The notes beneath the pieces are model-generated. The model ran no database searches, had not been told where the DNA came from, and saw nothing but the letters and a program-made list of their open reading frames with translations. A stretch of 64,000 nt of DNA, from assembly GCA_944470555.2 (NCBI GenBank), contig OX104129.1, positions 62,985,747-63,049,746 on the forward strand, in the 5' to 3' direction. Source of the DNA: Heterobilharzia americana (Eukaryota; Platyhelminthes; Trematoda; Strigeidida; Schistosomatidae). This document shows positions 1-9,662 of this stretch, piece by piece (position 1 is the stretch's first letter; the number at the start of each line of letters is the position of its first letter). A program made the position numbers and the translations under genes.

Positions 1-2104
1 TTCTATGATGATACGAAGCGTTGCAATTTGGTCTGCACATGATTTGTACTTCCTGAAGCCGGCCTGCCTGTTCCGGTCGCAGTTTTGAATCCAGTGCGTC
101 TTTAAGCCTCTCTAGGATGATGCGGCTTAATATTTTACTTGCTTTGGGTGGACAGGAGAGTGATTCCGCGCCAGTTCTTGCAAGCACTGAGGTCTCCTTT
201 CTTCGGCAGTTTGACAAGGTAACCCTTCTTCCAATCACTAGACAGGTACCTTCTCTTCCTTCCACACCTTTTGCAATAGTGGTGTGAGCATGTACGCTGT
301 TGTCTCTGCGTCTGTTCTCAGTGCTTCTGGCGGTATCCCATCTGGTCCTGCTGCTTTCCCGCATTTCAGTAGCTTTATGGCGTTCAGGACTTCCATTTTC
401 GTTGGGGGATTAATGTTCACTTGTAATTCAGCGGCTGCAGGTGGTATTTCTGGACGAAGTGTAGGTGGTGGTCGATTCAAGAGCTTCTTGAAGTGGTCGG
501 CCCATTGTTTCCTCTGTTTCTCTTCTTTCGTAATTAAATTTCCTTCTTCATCTTTTATTGGTTTCATCTGTGTTGGTCTCTTCCCTGATAGCAACCTGGT
601 TATTTGATACAATGTCATCAGGTCTCTCTTACCTGCAGCCTGTTCTGCTTCACTTGCCAGTGTTTCGTAGAAGTGTCTTTTGTCTTTGCGTGCACTCTTC
701 TTCACTTCTTTGTCCAGCGCAGTGTTTTATACATTGTGCTCAGTTCCTCTTGTCGTTGAGCATCCTTGCACTGGTTTATCTTCTGCTTCACCATCCTCCT
801 CTCCCTGCTCTACCAGCTTCCAGGTATCCGTCGAGATCCATTCCTTATCTTCTTTCTTCTTCCTTCCTAATACTGTTGTGCAGGTTTCTTTCCACATAGC
901 TTTCAAAGACTTCCAGTGTTCTTCCACACAGGTTTCTTCAGGGATGTTGCTCGATGTCTCCCATTTTGTCTTGATGGCTGCCTTGAAGATCTCCTTTGTA
1001 GTTTCATCCTTCAGTTTCCGAGTGTTGTACTTGAATTGAGGTCTATCACCAGCTTCCTTGAAGGCTTTTAACTTGATTTGGAAAATAGGTTGCTTGCACT
1101 AGATAGTGGTGTGAACCTACATCTGCTCCTCTTCTTCACCTTGTGTTAAGTAGACTGCGTCTCCATTTTCTTGAGATTGAGATAAAGTCGATTTGATTTC
1201 TAGTGTGTCCATCTGGTGAAGTCCATGTCGCTTTGTGGATATCCTTGTGCCTGAACACACTGCCTCCAATCACCAAATCGTTGAATGCACAGAATTCTGC
1301 AAACAATTCTCCATTCTCATTCATTTCACCGAGCGCCTCTCGACCCATGGTTAGTTCTCTTCCCGTGTTGTCCCCTCCCAGTTTGGCATTCATGTCACCC
1401 CACCCATTAGAATTTTGATATCGCCAACTGGCGTCTTGTCCAGTGTTGATTGAAGTTGTCTGTAGAATTCCTCCTTTTTCTCTTGCTCTGCATTATTTGT
1501 AGATGCATAACATTGTATGATTGTGACCTTTCTTCCTTTCGAGTTGAATCTTGCTGTCATGATCCTGGAGGAGATTGGTTCCCACTGCATGAGAGCCTTC
1601 GATGCTCTTGAGGACATCATGATAGCCACTCCATAACTCAGTGTGCTCGTGGTTGTCGTCTGGGTGACAATATCGGAGTAGATTATTGACTCTCCTTTCC
1701 AGTTGACAGTTTGGAGAGTCCACTCCCATTCCATCTGCTTTCGCAAATCCCAAGCACTTCGATGTTATACCTTCTCATCTCCTTTGCAATCTGGGCTGCC
1801 TTACTGGGTTCAAACATGGTGCGGACATTCCATGTCCCCACGTTTACTTTCGCTTTCATCGAGAGAAGACACATCGGCCAATTGGCTTCCCGAAGGCTTT
1901 CACCAACTGGCGTCATTTCACCTCTCCGATTCCAGCGGGGAATAAGTTTGTTTTCATTTTTTATATTTTGTTTGTGCTTTGAAGTTTCTTTAGCGGTTAG
2001 ATTTGTTTTACGGGGTAGGGTTGCTAGCCCTATGCCCAACCTTCCCTCTTTACCCGGGCTTAGGACCGGCTAGTAACTAGTAAACTAGTTAACCAGGCGA
2101 GGTT
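1..2104 (-). mobile_element. RTE-clade non-LTR retrotransposon, copy A (5' part, cut by window start)
   Basis: This is the 5' two thirds of an RTE-type element read on the minus strand. From right to left it encodes an apurinic-type endonuclease (WNVRTM near its start, then a GDMNAKLGG-like catalytic segment) and the start of a reverse transcriptase with the conserved KAAGPDGIP segment. The element's 5' end is at 2104, followed at once by Penelope-type sequence. Reading is broken, for example by extra bases near 1395 (inside the GDMN motif) and near 240. The same lesions occur in copy B at 9663-12935, so the two come from one duplicated locus. The element lacks a separate ORF1, as expected for RTE. 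It is not functional. Confidence 0.93.
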
Positions 2105-2362
2105 AAAATGAATCTTATCAGTACATAATAAATGTAGCTGTTTTAAATGCCTTGGAGAAATAGGGAAGAAAGAATAATTCGAAGAAACATGATCGCAAAG
2201 AATATTCACTGTCTTCATTAGGGGTACACTCGTAAATAAAGAGTTGACATCGACAGAGTATATTTTCTTGTCTCTGATATTCATGTCAGTTAGACAATCA
2301 ACAAATTGAAAAGTATATTTCAATGAACACTTACATAAAACATTAGGAATCACGTTCAGTAT
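2105..2362 (-). mobile_element. Penelope-like element reverse-transcriptase fragment
   Basis: Minus-strand translation gives a PLE palm-type segment with IYSVDVNSLFTSVPL, the Asp-containing RT motif, and then LLCTDKIHF just before the RTE insertion point. The fragment ends abruptly at 2104/2105, where RTE copy A was inserted. The equivalent sequence in the other arm (9385-9662) continues on the far side of RTE copy B. Confidence 0.8.
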
Positions 2363-2386
2363 TCCGACTAACCATTTCGCTAATTT

Positions 2387-2617
2387 GTGTGTGGGAGGCT
2401 AGTAACACTAGATTATGGAAAGATCACAAACAAGTATAAAAATCCCATTTATCCTGGTGACCGCGAAATGAATTATTTTCATTGTATCTGGGTTAAAGCT
2501 GAAGGCAATGGGAGGGAAATGGAAAAAACAAACACCTATATGCATAAATTAAGTTTGGAAATCTTAGCTGGTATATCTTCTGCCGTCACTTCCTTACCTC
2601 GACTTCGTCGACTTTAG
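2387..2617 (+). CDS. Unassigned open reading frame inside the inverted duplication
   Basis: A 76-codon open frame on the strand opposite the neighbouring Penelope fragment. The translation contains NPIYPGDREMNYFHCIWVKA and then AEGNGREMEKTNTYMHKLSL, and its composition looks protein-like. It was not recognised. It could be an exon: a possible donor (GCTG then gtatat) lies near 2572, after the words LSLEILAG. The last residues run into RTE-derived sequence, so the annotated end is unlikely to be real. The same frame stays open in the other arm (9151-9381, minus) with one Lys/Arg difference. It may be a captured host exon or part of an unrecognised transposon. Confidence 0.25.
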   Translation: MCGRLVTLDYGKITNKYKNPIYPGDREMNYFHCIWVKAEGNGREMEKTNTYMHKLSLEILAGISSAVTSLPRLRRL

Positions 2618-3875
2618 AAAGACCAGAGTTTGACAGCGTCGACCGACAAATAATTTGATACGCAGCTCCTTCAACACTACCGTTTCAACAACACAAATCT
2701 CATTCAACAGCTAGATGCTATCCTATATGAGGATGCTACATGACAAGTGATTCACAACACAGTGGAAAGCTCAGTGATGATGTCTTTGAAGTGAATTGAT
2801 GACAGGAAGGAGTAAGACAAGGATGCCGCCTACTATCATCACCGATGATCTTCCCAACTGTGGTCGACTTGACTGGACTAGATCATACAACAGACAACTG
2901 TGAGGAACTATGAGAAGATGGGCATACGCTTTTCGATCCTAGGAGATTTGGATTTCGCCAGAGATGATGATTTCTGTCCTATGTCTTGTCACATAAACTC
3001 GAAGATCTATAAACGAAAACTAACAAGTTGTCTGGCAGAAGAGGCGAGGTGAGGTAGTGAAGGAGGACGGGACTTTCTTCAGGTGGACGTGCAGAAGACA
3101 GAGGTGATGAAGATACTCAACCAACAATAACAACAACAACGACAACCATCATTAACGGGAGAAATCTGAAGGAAGTTGTCTCTTTCACCTACCTCTTTAC
3201 CTAGACAAGGCAGCATCGTTTCAACTACAGGTGACGGCAGCACACATAAGGATGTGAAAGCCAGAATTCGAAAGACAGCAAGACAGACCCTCCTTCATTA
3301 ACCTGAAATAGTCAGTGTGTAGATCTACTCCACTCCACTGTAATCAATCAGTATAAGACATGAACAAGATCCACATTTTCTACACTAATGTCAGTCAAGT
3401 AAGTCAGTGCTTCTATGTGATGGTTGAGAGACTTGGCAAGTTACGCAAAGCATTTCCAACAAACTATAGACATACATCACATCAACAGCTGCCACCTACG
3501 CTCACTCGTTACTGACACACTGAAGATCAGATGGCCAGAATAATGCGAATGAGCAACAAGGAACTCACTGTGGCTGGCAACGAACCAACCAACAACCTAT
3601 CACCCAACAAATATGTAGAAGGAGAAAGTGGTGATGGATTGGGCATACACTGAGGAAACCATTCAAATATTTCACACGCCAGACCATGCTCTCGAGTGGA
3701 ACTCAAAGGGGGAACGACGAGTTGGGAGTCGAGGGTGATATGTAGACCATGTGAAGAGGAAATGAAAGCTTGTGGGCTGTCGTGTAGCCAGGTTCAAAAG
3801 ACTGAAGAGAAGAGAGTGCAATGGAGATGTGCTACTGAAGCCCTGTGTTCCACTAGGAACCCAAAGGACAAGCAT
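2618..3875 (+). mobile_element. Old RTE element fragment (RT to 3' end)
   Basis: Decayed plus-strand homologue of the 3' half of the RTE elements elsewhere in the window. Recognisable pieces include the region around the FADD motif, the NTNVKSVLLYGSETW-like segment and the C-terminal CEEEM..WRCATEALCSTRNP tail near 3755-3865. It has many stops and frameshifts. It is part of the left inverted arm. Confidence 0.85.
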
Positions 3876-4176
3876 TGTAATGATAATGAATACCTCCTAT
3901 CAGTTTTTCAAAAAATAATCTTATTTGTATGTTACTATTTGAAAGTATTTTTCATCATCACTTTTTAAGCGTTTAGATTGAATTTTATGTGAAACATTTA
4001 GTGTACAGCCAATATACTTTACTTCACAGGAGCAAGTGAGTTGATAAGAAATACACCTACCCCTGATATCGTAATATTTACCTGATTTTGAATGCCTCCT
4101 TTGGATTTATCAAAGGGATAAATTGTTTCCAATTGTTCCTTCATTATTGTCATTCTTTTGTTGTATACATACACAG

Positions 4177-4319
4177 TCTTGGAGTGATGAATTATCCAGT
4201 GAAACTTAGTAAACGGGAACCACGCAAGCAGAATACAATAGTTATCGTTACACATACATCAAGGTTAAAGAATGGCGTACTGGAAGATGTCTACTTACTT
4301 CTTCAACGACCTAAAACAG
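4177..4319 (+). CDS. MUTYH: Adenine DNA glycosylase (MUTYH), exon encoding the start of the C-terminal domain
   Basis: MUTYH removes adenine mispaired with 8-oxoguanine during base excision repair in the nucleus and mitochondria. This exon follows an acceptor (acacag, 4171-4176) and ends at a donor (gtgagt from 4320). It reads LGVMNYPVKLSKREPRK and ends VYLLLQRPKTG. Vertebrate MUTYH has LGVVNFPRKASRKPPRE and ILLVQRPNSG at the matching place. It completes a codon with one base and ends in phase 1, which fits the next exon at 19819. The exon covers the linker and first strand of the NUDIX-like domain. Upstream catalytic exons are outside the window. It lies in the spacer between the two arms of a large inverted repeat. 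The identification rests on motif order and agreement with the later exons. Confidence 0.88.
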
Positions 4320-4479
4320 GTGAGTAAGAGAATGTCTTTTTAAAGCAACGGAATACTTGCTTATATAACTTTTCGTGGTTGACTATATTACTTTTATTGA
4401 TTCGCTGAAATAAAATATAAACGTTGATAGGTTTATAACGCCGATATGCATTGCTAAGGGAAGCTGGATTAGGTTGGAG

Positions 4480-4830
4480 AAGGATGACCAAGCCCAGACA
4501 TGGGACGAGGTCATGAAGTCTCTGAGTTGTGTATAGAGGTGTAGGCTGCCTGGTTGGAGTCACTGGAGGCCATAGGAATCAGTGATTGACGACTTTTGGC
4601 TGCATGGCTGAAAATCGGTCACAATGACGCCAATGTATTCACTCCTTAACATCTTCTAAGGCTTCAATATTCGTACTGACCTTCATCGCCAGATTATTTA
4701 TTCTCTCACACAACTCTGTTTACTTTGATATTAGTCTAATCCTATCCACCTGCTCTTTGTTTACCACTGCCAAGTGTGGCAACTTGAGTTGAGGCAATTG
4801 TGTACCACGTTCTACCTTGAGTTGATCTGT
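4480..4830 (+). repeat. Degenerate 3' end of an SR2-type RTE element
   Basis: Plus-strand sequence resembles the terminal part of an RTE ORF and 3' tail (translation fragments RLEKDDQAQTWDEVMKSL and RLPGWSHW). Related pieces occur at 14950-15060, 31660-31810 and 39840-40140. It is heavily mutated. Confidence 0.55.
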
Positions 4831-4934
4831 CTGTCTGTAGAGTTTATGCCCCATGAACTCGTCAGGTTCATCAACACATATTAGTAGAACTACAACTTCT
4901 ATTGAAATAATTAGATGACATCATTAATATAGAA

Positions 4935-6355
4935 TTAAAACTTGTGCACTATGGTCGATTGTGATTCCATTTTGGTTTGTTTATTAGATATTTCACACAC
5001 ACAGTCAACGGACAGTATCATTGGTTGGATAACATTTCGAACACAATTTATTGTCCATATTCATATCAGGTAACTAACCACACAACTTTGAGACAGAGTT
5101 TATGTAGTCCTCATTTCTCCCTCCCTCTTTGTGATGACAAGGGTAGTAGGACTTTCTATGTATCTGGGACAGGTGCAGAATCATTTCTATTACTGCATGT
5201 ATTGAGTGTTGATTCGATAAGCAAGGATTCAGTTATCAATCTCTCCCTCCATCCACCCAACTGAGTTAGTTTTTAACGCTGCCGCTCTGTTGTTCTATCG
5301 TATTATATGATTGTGTGTAATTGCGTGCATAGTTATAGGCGAGTAGTCAACTAAATTGGAAGGCCTCCTATGGACACTAGTCTCTAAATTTCAACCTTCA
5401 TTCCGTTTAATCTTGTAATTCAATATTGCTAGTTCGCCTTCATCACTTTTTAATTCACAGGTAAATTGGATTTATATGTGTCAAGAACCCATTGATGTGT
5501 TCTGATTCTAGTACTGTAAACCTATCATCTACATATCGGAACCATAAATTTGGAGTAGGATTTAATGTTTGAAAGTTCATCTGTTCCCAACTATCCACAA
5601 ATATGTCTGCGATAATGAAGGATATTGGTGATCCTATGGCAACACCTTCACTTTGATTATGTATTTAGGCACAATCGTACTCTTAGTATGATTTCCCCAA
5701 TCAACACCTTACTTCGATGCGTAAGCTGTTTGTCATCCTTAGGCCCATTTCCAACTACCTCTAGAGCCATGTCAATCGGTATATTTGTGTAAAGGCTAGT
5801 TATGTCAAAACTAACCATTTTTCACTGTCGTCTAATTTGTGCTTTAAGTCATAAGAGTTGGTAAGTTGAGACTTAGTGATTTCTTATTGGGTCTAGCACC
5901 ATTGGTAAATATTTAAACAACTCGTAAGTCGAAGTGTTTCTAAAATCTGTTATAAGCCTGATGGGATAACCTGGCTTATGAATCTTAATAGTACCATACA
6001 TTCTACTGGGATTATTAGTTTTTGCGATTAAATTAAACCATTTTGACTCATCTAGAAACAGATTTATTCGGTGTATCAGATTCCCTGTTGATTTCTTAAC
6101 CTTATGCATAATAGTATCCACTGATTTCTTAATCTCTTCATATGATCCTGTTTCTATATGCTCGTTCACTTTGTAGATGTAGTCAGATTTGTTGATTACA
6201 ACTGTTGAGTTGCCTTTATCGGATTTGGCAATTACAATCTTGTTACCACTTTGAAAGTTCCTGAGAGCTTGGGCAAATTAGATTTCATTTTCCCCTATCG
6301 TTTTAGTGTCAAAGCACACTATGCAATTATGCCTAATATATACAGCTTTTAAATT
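4935..6355 (-). mobile_element. Penelope-like element, left (inverted) half
   Basis: Minus-strand RT of the same family as the element at 45.7-48.9 kb. 6169-5873 is open and contains KTNNPSRMYGTIKIHKPGYP and DFRNTSTYELFKY. Further left are a VAMGSPISP-like segment (near 5630) and an RT end, then a jump to the 3' terminal region (4935-5275) with its characteristic CT-rich block. Stops and frameshifts are frequent. The left half faces away from the plus-strand half that starts at 6360, giving the head-to-head layout typical of Penelope elements. Confidence 0.8.
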
Positions 6356-6359
6356 CCAA

Positions 6360-7640
6360 AATTAAGTATATAAACAAACTGGTGTTGCTATGGGATCGCC
6401 AATATCCCCTATCGTCGCAGATATATTGATGGATTGTTGAGAACGGATGGCCCTTCAAACATTTAGTCCTACTTCAAAGATATGGTTTCTATATGTAGAT
6501 GATACATATACAATACTGAAATCGGAACACATTAATAGGTTCTTGGCACATATAAATTCAGTAGTCAACCCAATTCAATTTACTTATAACTTAAAAAGTG
6601 CTGAAGGTTAGCTGGCTATGTTGGAATATTTGATTAAACGAAGACAAGATAGAAGTTTCAAGACTAATGTCAATAGGAAACCTCTCCATTCAAACTGCTA
6701 CTCACACTTTAAATCAACTCACTCCATCTGAGTTAAAATAGACCTTGTTAAATGCCTAAGTGATATTGCGAAAAAGCTTACTAGTAGGCCAGAAAATCTA
6801 TGACCAGAAATTAGACATATCAAGAATACCTTGTATCTCAATAATCATCCACCTAGATTGGTAAATAAATTCATTAGGAATCGAACGGAAATATAAGTAG
6901 CAGTAGAAGTAACACATGTATTATTCGTAATAGTTCTGCTCTTAATAGTAATAATGGTAAAAGGGTTGAGAGAGAATTCAAAGCCTCTGTTGTGTTACCA
7001 TACATGGAAGGCACCTGAAAAGCATAATGAAGATTTCTCAATGAGGCTGGTTGGGATTAGAGTGGCACTTAAACCAACAAACTTGCTTAGAAACAAGCTT
7101 TGTAGGTTAGAAGATCCTGTCGATGCATTTAGGCAAAATAATCTGGTTTATCAAATCCCTTGCAATGATTGCGAAATAAAATACATCGGTCAGAGTAGTC
7201 GACCAGGGTGGATTAGAATGACAGCACAAAAGCTTAGCTAAATCAACATAAATAGAGCCGAATTAGATAAGGAATTTTGAAAAAAAGCTGGACTATAGCT
7301 CTGCTCGCAATCCCATACATTCACACAGTAGGTTAGGATGGAGTGACGGCGTTAAAAACTAAATTGTGTGGGTGGGTGGAGGGAGGGAGGGAGAGATTGA
7401 TAACCGATTGTTTGTTTGTCGTGCAATGGAAATGATTCTACACCTGTCCCAGATTTATAGAGGATTCTACTATCCTTGTGATCAGAAAGAAGGAGGGAGG
7501 GGGGGGGGACTGAGGACTGTGAGGTTGTGAGGTTAGTTACATGATATGAATATGGACAATAAATTGTGTCCGAAACGTTATCCAGTTAGCGGTACCGTTT
7601 CACGTAAATGATATTATATTGAATAGAGAATAGCTTGTTG
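6360..7640 (+). mobile_element. Penelope-like element, right half with GIY-YIG domain
   Basis: Starts at the RT motif GVAMGSPISPIVADI (about 6380-6425), followed by YVDDTYT (about 6495). It then has the GIY-YIG endonuclease region with VYQIPCNDCEIKYIGQSSR (about 7145-7200). The 3' non-coding end runs to about 7640 and includes G-rich tracts and a short hairpin ending in CGAAACG. The RT palm is also present on the opposite strand at 5510-5690, so the two halves overlap in content. Several stops; defective. Confidence 0.8.
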
Positions 7641-7784
7641 AAAGCAATCGACAAACAACTCTACACATCTCAATTTCATGTTTGTTGACACTGGTCTACA
7701 AGGCATATCTACAAATATATATCATAAATTGACCGATGTAAGGTACAGTGAACTATTGGTCTCTGATTTAGTTGCAGAATAGTT

Positions 7785-7935
7785 GACGCATTCACTGCGA
7801 AATCTGAAGGACTTGAGTTTGCCCTATGGAGGGATCATGAGTGCATACGATTGAGAACTCCATTACCAGGTAGAAACAGCTATCCTATGCTCCTAGGTTT
7901 TCAATGAACCTCTGAACTATGTCATTCCATGATGA
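7785..7935 (+). mobile_element. Decayed SINE of the second hammerhead family
   Basis: Resembles the SINE copies at 27.6-28.1 kb (tRNA-like head, then the end segment with GAAACAGCT and the closing CATGATGAGCAC). The ribozyme core is not preserved. Confidence 0.5.
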
Positions 7936-8169
7936 GCACTGCTTTAAAAATGAAATCCCTATCAAATTCGAAGTGCATTGAATTTATTGTCTACCTGTAG
8001 CTTACAGTTGGTGCATCACGAGTTTGAGTTTGTCCTATTTCGTTGTGATTGACGAATTATTATCGTTAGGAAACATATCCACTCTTTACGTAATGGTTAT
8101 AGTTCCCAACTGAGTGTACATGGTTCTACATTCTTGCTGGACTGCGTTATTATTACTATTATTTGTCTC

Positions 8170-9150
8170 TTAGGTTCACTACTGGAACATAGGGCTTCAG
8201 TAGCACATCTCCATTGCACTCTCTTCTCTTCAGTCTTTTGAACCTGGCTACACGACAGCCCACAAGCTTTCATTTCCTCTTCACATGGTCTACATATCAC
8301 CCTCGACTCCCAACTCGTCGTTCCCCCTCTCGTTCCCCTCTCAACCATCACATAGAAGCACTGACTTACTTGACTGACATTAGTGTAGAAAATGTGGATC
8401 TTGTTCATGTCTTATACTGATTGATTACAGTGGAGTGGAGTAGATCTACACACTGACTATTTCAGGTTAATGAAGGAGGGTCTGTCTTGCTGTCTTTCGA
8501 ATTCTGGTTTTCACATCCTTATGTGTGCTGCCGTCACCTGTAGTTGAAACGATGCTGCCTTGTCTAGGTAAAGAGGTAGGTGAAAGAGACAACTTCCTTC
8601 AGATTTCTCCCGTTAATGATGGTTGTCGTTGTTGTTGTTATTGTTGGTTGAGTATCTTCATCACCTCTGTCTTCTGCACGTCCACCTGAAGAAAGTCCCG
8701 TCCTCCTTCACTACCTCACCTCGCCTCTTCTGCCAGACAACTTGTTAGTTTTCGTTTATAGATCTTCGAGTTTATGTGACAAGACATAGGACAGAAATCA
8801 TCATCTCTGGCGAAATCCAAATCTCCTAGGATCGAAAAGCGTATGCCCATCTTCTCATAGTTCCTCACAGTTGTCTGTTGTATGATCTAGTCCAGTCAAG
8901 TCGACCACAGTTGGGAAGATCATCGGTGATGATAGTAGGCGGCATCCTTGTCTTACTCCTTCCTGTCATCAATTCACTTCAAAGACATCATCACTGAGCT
9001 TTCCACTGTGTTGTGAATCACTTGTCATGTAGCATCCTCATATAGGATAGCATCTAGCTGTTGAATGAGATTTGTGTTGTTGAAACGGTAGTGTTGAAGG
9101 AGCTGCGTATCAAATTATTTGTCGGTCGACGCTGTCAAACTCTGGTCTTT
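8170..9150 (-). mobile_element. Old RTE element fragment (right-arm copy)
   Basis: Counterpart of 2618-3875 on the opposite strand, with the same decay pattern. A near-identical third copy of its 8441-9170 part lies at 18936-19745 in the same orientation. Confidence 0.85.
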
Positions 9151-9381
9151 CTAAAGTCGACGAAGTCGAGGTAAGGAAGTGACGGCAGAAGATATACCAG
9201 CTAAGATTTCCAAACTTAATTTATGCATATAGGTGTTTGTTCTTTCCATTTCCCTCCCATTGCCTTCAGCTTTAACCCAGATACAATGAAAATAATTCAT
9301 TTCGCGGTCACCAGGATAAATGGGATTTTTATACTTGTTTGTGATCTTTCCATAATCTAGTGTTACTAGCCTCCCACACAC
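9151..9381 (-). CDS. Unassigned open reading frame, right-arm copy
   Basis: Mirror copy of the frame at 2387-2617, still open over 76 codons, with GREMER instead of GREMEK. Function unknown. It lies opposite to the Penelope fragment beginning near 9385. Persistence of the open frame in both arms is weak evidence, because the arms are too similar to have had time to diverge. Confidence 0.25.
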   Translation of the reverse strand: MCGRLVTLDYGKITNKYKNPIYPGDREMNYFHCIWVKAEGNGREMERTNTYMHKLSLEILAGISSAVTSLPRLRRL

Positions 9382-9384
9382 AAA

Positions 9385-9662
9385 TTAGCGAAATGGTTAG
9401 TCGGAATACTGAACGTGATTCCTAATGTTTTATGTAAGTGTTCATTGAAATATACTTTTCAATTTGTTGATTGTCTAACTGACATGAATATCAGAGACAA
9501 GAAAATATACTCTGTCGATGTCAACTCTTTATTTACGAGTGTACCCCTAATGAAGACAGTGAATATTCTTTGCGATCATGTTTCTTCGAATTATTCTTCC
9601 TTCCCTATTTCTCCAAGGCATTTAAAACAGCTACATTTATTATGTACTGATAAGATTCATTT
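9385..9662 (+). mobile_element. Penelope-like element RT fragment, left part
   Basis: Encodes FQFVDCLTDMNIRDKKIYSV followed by the RT motif DVNSLFTSVPL, and ends at LLCTDKIHF. It is interrupted by RTE copy B and resumes at 12936 with FTFEGKHF. The 11-bp target-site duplication AAGATTCATTT is at 9652-9662 and 12936-12946. Confidence 0.85.

Larger units (their letters stand above)
1..3864. repeat. Left arm of a large inverted duplication
   Basis: This stretch is the reverse complement of about 8170-11771, with paired coordinates summing to about 11768-11773. Differences are scattered single bases plus one segment of about 270 bp (roughly 3430-3707) present here and missing from the right arm. 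The arm runs off the left edge of the window, so its true length is unknown. It contains RTE copy A, the Penelope fragment it interrupts, an unassigned reading frame and an older RTE remnant. Confidence 0.93.

Noticed and set aside
284..607. Open frame antisense to RTE copy A (also at 11166-11489, 24197-24520 and 58274-58597)
   Set aside because: It recurs in every RTE copy because it is the reverse strand of the conserved RT region. No independent coding signal.
1711..2073. 120-codon frame opposite the RTE endonuclease
   Set aside because: Shadow of the element's coding strand, present in all copies and with no recognisable protein family.
7377..7512. G-rich tracts considered as a G-quadruplex regulatory element
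   Set aside because: They lie in the 3' end of a Penelope copy, are GGA/GGGA repeats of low complexity, and have no gene context.
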